Part shown: one piece after another, positions 26,977 to 38,700 of the stretch
How the letters are laid out: the number at the start of each line of letters is the position of its first letter
Position numbering within the stretch: position 1 is the stretch's first letter
NCBI RefSeq assembly: GCF_040581485.1
Contig: NC_090132.1
Location: 19,677,911 to 19,741,910, forward strand
Direction of reading: 5' to 3'
DNA from: Linepithema humile
Lineage: Eukaryota > Arthropoda > Insecta > Hymenoptera > Formicidae
Length of the DNA: 64,000 bases
Notes under the pieces: model-generated
Told to the model about the DNA's origin: nothing
The model's input: only the letters and a program-made list of their open reading frames with translations
Database searches by the model: none
Position numbers and translations under genes: made by a program

Positions 26977-27334
26977 TTTATTAAAGAATAAAAGTTATCA
27001 AGTGTCATATATTCTAAAATGGCTTAAACCGCATTGCATGTTATTTTTCAGGAGGACGCGGTACAAAAATTAATCGTAAGTCAATAGATTTAAAAACAAT
27101 TAGAGTTAGAAACTTTACTAAAGTCAAGCGCGCCAATTCGCATGGCATGAATCACTTTAATATGTGATTGATATTATGCTATGTTATCACATGTGTGAAT
27201 GGTGTTTTCAGTTCATACACCTTTTATTTTCTGCAGCTGTTTGTAGCGAAAGATGATTGGCTCTCGCTTCTTGTAGCGCAACATGTGTATTTTGTCCCAT
27301 GTGTGCAGGAGCTATTAATTTTACGATCTATAAT

Positions 27335-27394
<60 letters not shown>

Positions 27395-27740
27395 CAATAA
27401 TAATATATATTTCTATGATTATCACTTGTAAAGATGAAATATTATGAAAAATAGCTGCTAATACCAACTCTCAGTGATGCAAGAAACACAACCATAAATG
27501 TCAAAATCCGCCAATCACATTTGAGGCAGGTATCTGTCTTTTTTCTTCTCCTTTGATCACGCATAAGTTCGGGCGAGCACACTTGCACCTTTTAATCGAT
27601 GCCGATGTAAACGTCGGTTGTGTTATGTTTTGTCTCCCGCGCAAAAAAGCAACAGTGCTCGAAAAGGTTAAGGACGACGTTGTGTTCTTATCTTTGGGGA
27701 CGCAAGTCATATTACCCTGGATGAGCGCGTACGGGTGATT
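26977..27740. promoter_or_regulatory. Divergent intergenic region, CENP-L / Fcp1
   Basis: This region separates two divergent start codons. It contains a (TA)26 microsatellite at 27341-27392. A frame of 61 codons (27553-27738) ends in TGA just two bases before the Fcp1 ATG and would act as an upstream ORF if transcription starts far enough upstream. The last 200 bp are GC-richer and more likely to be the Fcp1 promoter. Confidence 0.5.
27341..27392. repeat. (AT)26 microsatellite
   Basis: Perfect alternating A and T over 52 bases, capable of cruciform extrusion. Confidence 0.95.
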
Positions 27741-30700
27741 ATGGCAACAATAGAGGTTTCATTCCTACCGAACGGGCCACCCGCGAAAATATTGAAATGG
27801 AAGGTACGCTCGGACACAATGGTCGCGACGGGTAGAGTGTTGTTGCTGTACCAAAATTCGACGCCAGATACGAACGAGAATGATGCCAAGGAGCCTGAGA
27901 AAAAGCTGCGAGCTACAACATTCGGCCGTGTTAAGCAAATCCTGGCCAAAGAGGGTGACATCGTTCAGCCTGGGTATGTGTTTTTCGCATAACTTTTGTT
28001 TACAGATTACATATGTAACTTGTCATTCTGTTTGATATGCAATGTCATAGAATGCATTTTATGCTAAAAAATTTGTATGAATGTTTTTGAGAAATTATAA
28101 TGGTTCTTTTTAAAGAGCTAACTTTTTTTAAGGAAAGTATTAAGCATCGTTCACTCTGATAATAATTAGAATGTTGCATATTTTATATAATATCAAGTAA
28201 ATATATGTATATTTATTTTTTTGGATACTAACAAGTGCTAAAAATACTAATTTTAATATTATCCAATGTTATAGGTATAAATTTTTATATATGCACAAAT
28301 AAAAAATTTTGTATTTTCTAATTTACTGAAAATATATTTGAATTTTGTGATAGCTGCATAGTCCATTAGTGTTTCAGGCAAGTGATAGCTCTATTGGAAG
28401 GATGTACACACCCTACTGTTATGATAGACTTATGTGCGGAATGTGGCGCAGATTTAAGGGTACAAGAATCTGGCAAAAATGGAAATACCGCTGGAGTATC
28501 ACAAGCTAGTGTGCCTATGGTACATAGTATACCAGAATTGAAAGTATGTCCAGAACTAGCTGAGAAAATTGGAAAAGAGGATGAGCAACGTCTTTTAAAA
28601 GATCGGAAGTTGGTGCTACTTGTAGATTTAGATCAAACAATTGTTCATACCACAAACGACAATATTCCACCTAATTTGAAAGTACATAGACATTTTATTG
28701 TACTTAATTTTTGGCAGTGAAAACTATCAGTATATAGGATTTATAAACATTTATCACAAAACAAGATTAATATTATACGTCAGTATTCTTTTTTCTTTTA
28801 TAGGATGTTTTTCATTTTCAATTATATGGACCAAATTCTCCATGGTATCATACCAGATTAAGACCAAATACCAGGCATTTTCTCTCGGAAATGAGTCAGT
28901 TGTACGAATTACACATTTGTACTTTTGGAGCAAGGATTTATGCACACACTGTTGCATCATTGCTAGATAAAGATGGAGTTCTGTTTTCTCACAGGATACT
29001 TTCTAGAGACGAATGTTTTGATCCAGCATCAAAAACTGCAAATCTCAAGTATATAATCTTATAATTTTGTAATTTGTAAAATTATCTTTGGATATATCTT
29101 TTCGATACATAATATTACTACATTTAGAAATGGATTTTCTATTGTCATTTCAGAGCTCTGTTTCCATGCGGCGATGACTTAGTGTGTATCATAGACGATA
29201 GAGAAGATGTATGGCAAGGATGTGGAAATTTAGTTCAAGTCAAACCTTATCACTTTTTCCGTCATACAGGCGATATTAATGCACCACCAGGATTGGAAAA
29301 GAGTGACTTATTACGCTTGCCTGACCCGATGAATACAAATGAATTATGTGTAAATGATTTGCAGAATAAAGACAGTACGAATGGCGTGTCTGAATCATCA
29401 AGTGAACCCGCACAATTATCGTCAGATAATTCTTCAGAAAAAGAAATAAATCATCAAGAAGATAAAAAAGATGAGAAAACTGAAAACACAACGAACGAAA
29501 CAAACGAAATAAAGAATGGAGATACCAAAGCAAGCGTTGGAAAAGATGAAGAGTCCAATGTTCAGTCTAACATTACAAATAAGGATGATAAAGAAAATAA
29601 AGAAATGCCGAAATCTGAATCTGAACTTGAACCTGATCCTGAACTTGAACTTGAACCAAAACCTGAACCTAAACCTGAACCTGAACCTGAACCTGAACCT
29701 GAACTATCTACAGAAAAGGATAGTAAACAAAAAATGCCAAAAGAGGAGAATAACATAATAGACGAAGATGATGATGATTATCTGTTATATCTGGAAGATA
29801 TTCTTCGAAGAATTCATACGGAATTTTATGCTACATTGGATCAAGGCAACGGTCGAAAATCTTTGCGGGATATAATCCCACGAGTGCGTTCGCAAGTTTT
29901 GAAAGGATTATGCTTGACTTTTAGCGGTTTGATACCTACTCATCAGAAGCTTCACCAAAGCCGCGCGTATAAAGTTGCGAGAGCTTTCGGAGCAGAAGTA
30001 ACTCAAGTAAGAAATTCATATTTATAATTGTCAATATATTTTGTTGTATTTCTGTAAGTAATAATGGAATTTTACCAGGATTTGACAGAGAAAACTACAC
30101 ACTTAGTCGCCATTAGAAAGGGTACGGCAAAAGCGAACACAGCTAGAAAAGATGCAAACATAAAGATCGTAAATCCGGAGTGGTTGTGGACGTGCGCAGA
30201 GCGCTGGGAGCACGTGGACGAACGTTTATTTCCTCTTACAACACAGGTATAAATATAATTTTGCAATGTTGAGTTAAATTATTCCGTTTTTACGATACAT
30301 TGCTATTTGAAATATACATCGTTTCAACATTAATAATAAACGTAAAGTATTGTAGGCCCGCGGATCGAGAGTACCACCGCCACACTGCAGTAGTCCCGAA
30401 CGTATTGAAGACATAGAAAATGACAGCGCAAGCTCTTTCGCCAATTCTATTAATCCATTAATGTCGTTCACTCAAGAAGAGATCGAATTTATGGATAAAG
30501 AAGTAGACGAAGACATGGAGGAACAAGATATAGTTTTTGAAGATGGGGAAGATATGGAAGATATGGAAGACATGGAAGATATAGAAGATATGGAAGATAT
30601 GGAAGATATGGAAGACATGGAAGACATGGAAGACATGGAAGACATGGAAGACATGGAAGATATAGATGACATACAAGAGTGTGGTAGAAGGATACATCGA

Positions 30701-31212
30701 CGAAGTTCTGATTCCGAAGATTCTATGAACGGTAAAGTTTATTATTGTGAATGATATATAATTTGCGAGATATAGTTCGGGACGGAATTCTATCTGTAAT
30801 TTTATATACTGTTTAATATCACAAACATTTTAAGAATCACATGTGTGATGATATTTTATGTGTAGTGTTGTTTTACAATAAGATTGAATAATATTTCCTT
30901 CTTGTTATTGTTGCAGATGAATTGGGTGTATCCAAAAGAAAGAAAAGAAAGATTTACAATGGCAATTCTGATAAAAGCTCTTCAGAAGATAAAGATGATA
31001 ATAACGACAGTAATGATGACGATGATGATGATGATGATGATGATGATCCTGCTGCACGTTTTAGACGAGGAGGAGATTTACCTGATGATTTAGATCTAGA
31101 TGATAATTCACAGGATGATTCAATAGATGATTTTGAAGAGGGGGACAATGAAGACGATCGAGAGTGGAATGCGCTAGGTGCTGCGCTTGAAAGAGAGTTC
31201 CTCTCTGAGTGA
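27741..31212 (+). CDS. Fcp1: RNA polymerase II CTD phosphatase Fcp1, 824 aa
   Basis: Seven coding exons: 27741-27973, 28378-28681, 28804-29048, 29154-30006, 30079-30246, 30356-30731 and 30917-31212, all GT-AG and phase-consistent. The enzyme dephosphorylates the CTD of the largest RNA polymerase II subunit so that polymerase can be recycled (established). The N-terminus resembles a biotinyl/lipoyl-like fold. A Cys pair region reads GCTHP and CAECG. The catalytic FCPH domain has the DxDxT signature DLDQT at residues 161-165, LRPNTRHFL, ICTFGARIYAHT, SHRILSRDECFDP, and the second metal-site acidic pair DD at 275-276 in CIIDDREDVW. An acidic linker contains an EPEP repeat (about 416-445). A BRCT domain spans about 500-600, ending NPEWLWTCAERW. 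Then come an EDMEDM repeat (about 662-705) and a D run (about 760-770). The acidic C-terminus REWNALGAALEREFL resembles the TFIIF-binding tail. Slightly shorter than Drosophila and human. AATAAA at 31317-31322. Confidence 0.96.
29617..29705 (+). repeat. Coding EP-dipeptide repeat in Fcp1
   Basis: Imperfect repeats of six bases (CCTGAA with CTTGAA and AAACCT variants) encode alternating E, P, L and K residues in the linker before the BRCT domain. The reverse frame is a Ser/Gly shadow. Confidence 0.85.
30536..30666 (+). repeat. Coding EDM repeat in Fcp1
   Basis: About fourteen copies of a 9-bp unit, GAAGACATG or GAAGATATG (with one ATA variant), encode repeated Glu-Asp-Met after the BRCT domain. 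Synonymous C/T differences between blocks suggest expansion of sub-blocks. Confidence 0.9.
31003..31048 (+). repeat. Coding poly-Asp (GAT)n tract in Fcp1
   Basis: A near-perfect GAT/GAC trinucleotide run gives about eleven consecutive Asp residues upstream of the conserved C-terminal helix. Confidence 0.9.
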
Positions 31213-31866
31213 CATGTTTAAATATTAGTATTCTGATTATTGGACGATAATCCAATCCATTCAGGATGTTTTGCGTTATTTATCAAGTTCGATAGAGCGA
31301 AAGCAGGGTTATTGATAATAAACATTAAATTATTTGTGTATGCTCTGATGTTTTAGTACAGAGCAAGATACTACAAACATGAAACATTTCAAGAGAGTAG
31401 ACTAAAATGTTAATCTACGAGACAAAATATAAAAAAGTGAAAAATTTTCTGCATAGAACAGTTGAATAATCGCTCTATGTTAAATCTTCAAATTTTGCAC
31501 ATATAGTCCGGTCGCTATCTTTATATGGAAGATAAAAATAAATCACGTGATTGTTTTTTAAAAAAGCAATTCGTAAATAGCAATTATAGGATTGTGAATG
31601 ATACATTATTATTAAACGTTGAGATATTTTCTCATGTAAAAAGAACATGTCAAAAACTGATTTTATCATAATATTAGAAAATAAAACTTATTTTATCTAA
31701 TATTTTTAGAGCTACACTTCAATATTAATAATCGTAAATAAGTTTTTGTATCAAAATTCTAGGATGTATTAGAAAAATTGAAAATAAAAAGCTTGTAGTA
31801 CACATTATCTGATATGTAATTTTTACTAAATATAATTTATTGATAATTTTTCAAATATACAATATT
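31213..31866. other. Tail-to-tail 3' region, Fcp1 / mRpS17
   Basis: Holds the Fcp1 signal AATAAA at 31317-31322 and the mRpS17 minus-strand signal (TTTATT at 31836-31841, 26 bp past its stop). No further coding signal. Confidence 0.6.
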
Positions 31867-32695
31867 TTACACTGTATCTGGTTGTGGATCATTAGGATCT
31901 TCATAATACTTTAAATACATCTTCTTATGAGTGAAATCGCGTACACCTTCCAGTCTTCCTCTTTGTGGTGCTTTAGAGTAATCAAAGGCACTATCTGCTT
32001 GGCCAAACAACTTAGACGTTTCTTCTATATCTTCCCTAATTTTATAAAAGAATAAAAAAGAAACATTCAAATGTGTTCACTCTTTTCACATTAATTTGTA
32101 AATATACTCATGTATTGATTTCATTATGAAATTTTTGATACTCTACATACCTATATTGACTCATAACAACTTTCTTTCCTGTAACTGGATCTGTGACATC
32201 GCCTAAGGGATATACCACTTCGACAACCTATACATATATATAAAATTTTATTAAAATTATGAAAATTATCGAAAGATGAAATCACTATCAAATTTTAATT
32301 TTGTCTGCAATAATGACAGTATTGCAATCACAGTTACAAGATATTGTTACATAGTACAACGCATACCTCATGTGTGATCAGGCGAGTTAATTTTTCTGGT
32401 AATGTTTTTATCAAGATCACATCACCGGTTTTGCACAGCTTCTTCGGATCGTTGGCATAAACAAAGTCATGATCTTTGAAATACTATTAAACAAAATGAG
32501 AAATATAACCTTAATAGCAAGTTATCTAAACAAATGTTATTGTATGATGTAAATATTCATATTACTAACCATATGAATGTGATCATTGAAAACCAATCGT
32601 GGTATTCTCACTTTGGCAGCACTTTGTTTTGACGAAGGTATGCATGTTCCAAGAAAATATCGCAATGCGGTCTTACCCGCTACTTTTCCGGCCAT
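31867..32695 (-). CDS. mRpS17: Mitochondrial small-subunit ribosomal protein S17 (uS17m), 162 aa
   Basis: Four minus-strand coding exons: 32695-32570, 32483-32367, 32227-32151 and 32035-31867, with phases 0, 0, 2 and GT-AG introns. The protein is a uS17 OB-fold: GKTALRYFLGTCIPSSKQSA and AKVRIPRLVFNDHIHMYF, then CKTGDVILIKTLPEKLTRLI. A mitochondrial C-terminal extension follows, with EVVYPLGDVTDPVTGKKVV, YREDIEETSKLFGQADSAFD and RGRLEGVRDFTHKKMYLKYY. This extension matches insect mRpS17 as I remember it. It binds the 5' domain of 12S rRNA early in mitoribosome assembly (family knowledge). I chose the ATG at 32695 (MAGKVAGK). An in-frame upstream ATG at 32713 would add MIEYLK and cannot be excluded. 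Confidence 0.93.
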
Positions 32696-32713
32696 CTTTA
32701 AATACTCGATCAT

Positions 32714-34765
32714 ATGTTCGTTGAGAGCAGCACCTACGTTACAAGTTTAGCTCTTTCAGCTATACTTTCTGCACTTATTATCTTTTTCTCTTTAAGGCAC
32801 AAGCCAGAAAGAAAACTGAGACACATTCTGATGATGGTCTGATGATACGTTTCTTCCAGATCTTTGTTTAATATTACTATCTGCATCCATTTTTGGAATT
32901 ATATGATTATATCTCTTTTTGTAACACAGCCAATAAAGGATGCTGCCGTTTAATGTACGTTTGTGCTAGAACAACAAATTATGAATAAAGAGATTCTGCC
33001 TCTGATTTTGTATAATTTATTGGAGATTTCTAACCTGATTATATAATATATTTACAATTATCGTAGAAATAAATGAAGATGTCACAAATTTTTTATTAAT
33101 GTCTAAAAAGAATAGCATTAAAAATACTAGTGATATTATGGTAAAAGTAATTCCATATGTAGCATTTATAGGAATATATCAATCATATATTACAATAAGG
33201 ACGTTATCAACAAAAAATTAATTTTGTGGAATTTCTTAAAAAAGCTTGATCAAAGAAGGTGCTGATATGTATATTATTTTTTTAATTATTATAAATCAGA
33301 AATATTTTATATGGTTATAAATAAATTTCCTTTTATTCGATTTATATGTTATTTAGAATATATTAATGTAGATCATGCTTGTATTTGACATTATAGATAT
33401 AAAAGCAGTGGATTTATTTAATTGATTAGATTTCATATGTGGATATATGAAACAGGTATGATCTCTCTAACTACTAAATAGATTCACTTACAAGCTATAC
33501 AACAGTGCTCTTGAGAGGCTAAGGAGTTCCAAGATGATAATTAATATCCAATTACTAACAGCGCAACTTTAGTTTTCCATAATGGTCGGCTCAATTAAGC
33601 GCTTTCCTTATCAACAATACAGCGAGTGTCTTATGCACTAGAAAAAAATATAAAATAATATTTATTAAAATATCTTTTCATGATGTTTCTAGTTTCTAAA
33701 TATTATATTAAAATATTTATAAACAAAGACCAAACTATTTCGTTAACAATTAATTACCACAACGACTGTCTTAGAATTTGACTTTATATTTTAAGAATCA
33801 GTGCTTGTCAGCATTCGAGTATTATTCGTAGTACATGACGTTGTCCAAGCTGCATGAACGTACTGTAAAGTTTCCTCTAGGTTCTCGTCGAAGGTAAATT
33901 ACATTTAACCCTTCGATTGCACGTTACATGCATAAGCTACTGAAGCGAACAGATCCGTACGCTGTCTTCTGTTCGGCAGACTTGCACGTGATGCACTAAC
34001 GCGATTAGGAAATTATGTGATTACGTAATAGAACTTGCATGTCCTTGTATTCGATCTTTGATTTGTAATGATACTTATGCAATTATTAGACGTTTAATTT
34101 TTCTGCAATGTTAAAGAATTTTTATGAATATGTTAATAATTTTTATTATGATATTTTATATATATATATATAGAAAGTAAAGTACAATTTTGTATGTGAT
34201 TTTATATGTTGATTTATATATCTTTTAAGATTTACGTATAGATATCATAAATACAATATATATTGTTTGATAAAAAAATTTATACATTTCAATAAACTTT
34301 TCCTTTCCTAAAACTTTGCATATACTATGTTGATAAAAATATAAAGAGAAATGATGATGTTATAATACAAAAACCATTTATTTAAAAAATCTATGTCTGC
34401 AATGTTACAAATTAATATTTTATAAAACTAATTATGAACCTAGATTTATTTTTATCGAAGTATGTTAATTTTTTATTAAATAGTGCAATTATATACAGTT
34501 AATGAAAAATATGCTGGCTACTAAGAAAGTAATAAAATGCAATAAAAAATATATTTTAAATGATTTGTATAAGGATGATAAAAAGATGATAAAGAATTGT
34601 ATAAATATAAATTACTAAAATACATCAAAATAAATGTCTCGTAGAAAGAATTCACGAGTGACTCAGAAAGGCAAAAAAATTGCAGAAAACGTAATATATA
34701 GGCCGTTGTGCATCAAAAAGCAGATAATATGAAACATATTACTTTTACCTACCATACATTCCTTT
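32714..34765. other. Intergenic DNA left of the unidentified gene
   Basis: Mostly AT-rich. Short coding-like fragments on the minus strand at about 32742-32990 are in different frames and may be a decayed gene or 5' exons (see findings). A minus-strand acceptor-like sequence near 33640 precedes only a 14-codon frame. I could not assemble a gene. Confidence 0.35.
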
Positions 34766-35020
34766 CTATTTTATGTAATACACACACAAGTATAGGGAAT
34801 CCATGGGCCCAGAATCTGCACACCCTGTTGTTATTGAGGAATGTAAAGAAGCGAGGGAATTCACGGATGATCGCTCTATGAATCCGATGGCGACCGAGCC
34901 GTCAGTCATCCAGGAAATTCCATTGTCGATGGAAAAATCGGAACCATGATATAGCTCGGTCGATGCCTCCATTATTACGATCCTGTGCCCCCAATTCTAT
35001 GGATTTGCTTGGTTTTCTGC
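34766..35020. other. Exon-like GC-rich island with open frames on both strands
   Basis: The plus strand has ATG 34803 to TGA 34949 (48 codons, starting MGPESAHPVVIEE). The minus strand has ATG 34972 to a stop at 34766 (68 codons, starting MEASTELYHG), preceded by a strong acceptor (CTTTGCCTGCAG) near 35022. One is probably a real exon and the other its shadow. I cannot decide which, and neither peptide is recognised. Confidence 0.3.
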
Positions 35021-35429
35021 AGGCAAAGACGAAACGAAACAATAGCATTATTTTACAAACATTTGATCGCACAAATTTGACTTTTCGTTCAATGCAAACA
35101 GCAATTTGACCGCAAACATCTGGAGGGTGAGATATCGCACAAATGCAATATTGACATAACATATACACAATTACGTTTGCTCAACACAGTATACTACAAG
35201 ATTGTAATTTACATATATATTTGTCGTAATCGTAATGTTGTGTATAAATTTGCTTATAAATTGTGTATGTTGTATCACAAGTACGTATATATGCAAATAA
35301 TACACAAATATGCATTAGTTAGGTTATACTACCAATAAAATTTGGAGTAAACCAGGGTATACAATGTCCGATATATCGATATAAACACAAATCGAGAACA
35401 TTGGCAATATTGCTAATTTACACATATAT

Positions 35430-35701
35430 TCATGCAAGTGACGTTGCATTTTTCAGCCGCCATTTTCTAGTGAACCGTAGTCTCGAAGGCAGACGCGGCT
35501 TACATGCACCAATCGGAGAACCGCGTATGTGTGCTACGTCAGAGCGTGTGAACCCCGTACGCCTTCTGAAATCACTGGCGCCATGACACTTGCTATTACT
35601 TACGCAGTAGCAAAGTGAGACAGTGCGCGAACGTTCTATCATTAATCGTAGATTTTACTCAGTGAAAGTTTGTGTTAGTGCTAATTTTTGTTGGAGTATC
35701 G
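35430..35701 (+). promoter_or_regulatory. CpG-rich promoter with YY1, CCAAT, ACGTCA and initiator motifs
   Basis: A CpG-rich block upstream of the ATG at 35702 contains GCCGCCATTTTC (YY1/PHO-like) at about 35457-35468, CCAATCGG near 35510, and a half CRE ACGTCA near 35536. An arthropod-type initiator, TCAGTG, at 35659-35664 would give a 41-nt 5' UTR. There is no TATA box. Confidence 0.55.
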
Positions 35702-38700
35702 ATGGGTGAATTGGAGCAACAGGCGAACGCATTATTTATTGTAAGTATTTGCGATTAACGGCATTTCGTTGCCGGTATTATGTACCTTACCGGTATCATG
35801 AAATTTGTATCGTTCTAACATGTTCTAACACGTACAGAATTTCAATGTCAGAAGTACATGATGATACTTATATTTATACTAGAGACGCGTATTTTTCGTT
35901 ACGGTAGAAATCTTAACCCGTTAAAATTAAAGCAGTTACAAACAGTTGCATTGTATGTGTGTGATTTCTGAGTGATTGCTAAAATAGTAGTAGTGTCGTT
36001 TGCTTTGAATATGTGTACATGTGAATAACCGCCGGCGTAAGCAAATCGACCAATCACATTGCAGTAATGCGAGTCATCTCATTACTGCTCACTGTGATTG
36101 GTCGATTTGCTTATGCCTTACGGTTACGATTAAAACTTTTTTACGTGTGTTGGTCTTTATGTGCGGACAAAGTGCGACATTTTGTTTCGCGTTTGCATTT
36201 CGTGTATCGCGGTGTCGCAAATTCGCATCGTAAATCCGTGATTTTTTTGAAAGTATGGATTGATTTTTGTTCGATAGTACGTGTTTTCAAAAGACACAGC
36301 ATTTTTGAAATCCATAATTGCGGAAAATGATGACAATAATTGGATCTATTATGTGCATGGATTCGTTATATTGGGTATGTAATAACTATAATACACACAA
36401 AATTCGTTTTGCATTTATGTTTTCTGTATTATTCTGTAGCAAATTCACGAATTCGTAAACTTTGCATAAATAAAATATGCAAATAAACTTTTGTTTGGTG
36501 TGCAGGTACAAAATTTGTACTTATTAAATATTAAAATTTTTAAATAATTATTTACGCAGTTTATGATATATAATTAAGTTTTATAATAAGTAAGTTATAT
36601 TATGTAACTAAAAATTATAAATATTTTTTAGGCACTGCTATAGAGCAATGTATCTAACCAGACGGAATCTAGCTGCGTAGTAATATATACAGCAATCGGT
36701 GAGTGAATTCATTCATTATATTGTGTATAATTATATAAAATACTAATATTATTAGCCACTTTTTTAATTGTTTAAATCTTTAGAATATGATTGCGTAGAA
36801 CCGCGTTTTGATAATCACATTTTTTGTGCAATTTGCAATTTTACAAATAAATACTAACATAAATAATTATTTTTTGTTTCAATATTTTATTAATAAAAAA
36901 ATTTTAATTTTGCACAAATAATGTATACAATTAATTGATTTTAAATTGTAAAATTATAAAATTTTGGAAATATAAATTATGTAAACATATATTACAAATA
37001 GAAAAGAATATTTTAATGCAACATAAATTATAAAATATTAGGTTTGAAAAACAAAATTCTGAAATATAAATTTTGAGATTATGACATTTGATATAATTTT
37101 AACATACATATATTTTTTATTTAATTAAAAAGTTTATTTGTTTAGTATTTTTGCATAACAATTGGTAAAGTACTACTTTGAATGCGCAGTTTGTTGGTGC
37201 GATGAAAAAGCTATGGATATTGATATAATTGCTCTTATTGCAGTAATTGATATAATCGAATTGTTTTTATAGTTTTTATTGAATGGTTCTTTTTTTCTGG
37301 ATGAATATCGCAAAATTTAAAAGCTTTCTAAATATGGCATGCTTTGTTAAAAGAGCCATTTCTATATTCAATGGTCAGAAAAGTATTATACATATTTTTT
37401 TCCATTGCAATTTCGTTATAATCTTTATATAGTTAATTGATCTATCTATATATTATTCTATCTTTAGTTAACGTGTGTGAAGTTAGCATATTATATTTTG
37501 ACATCGCATGAAAAAACGTTCTGCTCGCATACACTATAGTTCTACAGTTTTAGATAGTTTTTAACAATAGTTCTATCGAATTACGCCAAAAAAACAAAAA
37601 AAATAAAATTTCAAGAAATGAGATGCTAACTTCCCGTCTCACCTTCCAGCATCTTACCGGATTTCGAACGTATGAGCCATAAAGTACGAGTATTCAAAGA
37701 GTTCTACCGTTTCAACCCATCCTATCAATAGTTCTGGTCATAAGAACAATAAAAAAAAATTCTAGTCATTATTAAAAGCATTTCACGCGCTGAAATGTAA
37801 TATGCTAGCGTCACTAGCAATAGTTCTGGATTTGTACGAGCATAGAATCATAGTTCCCAGTCCCTAGTATCATTTACATTACAGTTCTATTTAGAAACAA
37901 TCATTTAACTATTTGTCTATAATTATTATGCCCGCCAAAGTGTCTAAATATGATATGCTAGCGTCACTAGCGATAGTTCTGAGTTTGTACGAGCATAGAA
38001 TCATAGTTCCCAGTCCCTAATATTATTTACATTACAGTTCTATTCAGAAACAATTATGAATATATTTGTTTATAATTATTATGCCCGCTAAAAGTGCCTA
38101 AATATGATATGTTAGCGTCACTAGCCATAGTTCTGGGTTTGTACGAGTATAGAATCATAGTTCCCAGTCCCTAATATTATTTACATTACAGTTCTATCCA
38201 GAAACAATCATTTAACTATTTGTTTATAATTATTATGCCCGCTAAAAGTGCCTAAATATGATATGTTAGCGTCACTAGCCATAGTTCTGGGTTTGTACGA
38301 GCATAGAATCATAGTTCCCAGTCCCTAGTATCATTTACATTACAGTTCTATTCAGAAACAATTATTTAAATATTTGTTTATAATTATTATGCCCGCTAAA
38401 AGTGCCTAAATATGATATGTTGGCGTCACTAGCCATAGTTCTGGGTTTGTACGAGCATAGAATCATAGGGCGGTATTCATAGTCCGTTCTTATAATCAAG
38501 ATCGTCTTAAGCACGAACTTATATTCACTCTCTTCGTCAGACACAATCTATGTGTGACGAAGAGAGCGAATATAAGTCCGTGCTTAAGACAATCTTAAAT
38601 ATAAGAACGGACTATGAATACCGGCCATAGTTCCCAGTCCCTAGTATCATTTACATTATTACTAGTGACGCTAGCATATTACATTTCAGTGCGTGAAGTG

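Noticed and set aside
30458..30697. Minus-strand ORFs opposite the EDM repeat
   Set aside because: Shadow frames of the Fcp1 coding repeat (HVF and SSM repeats).
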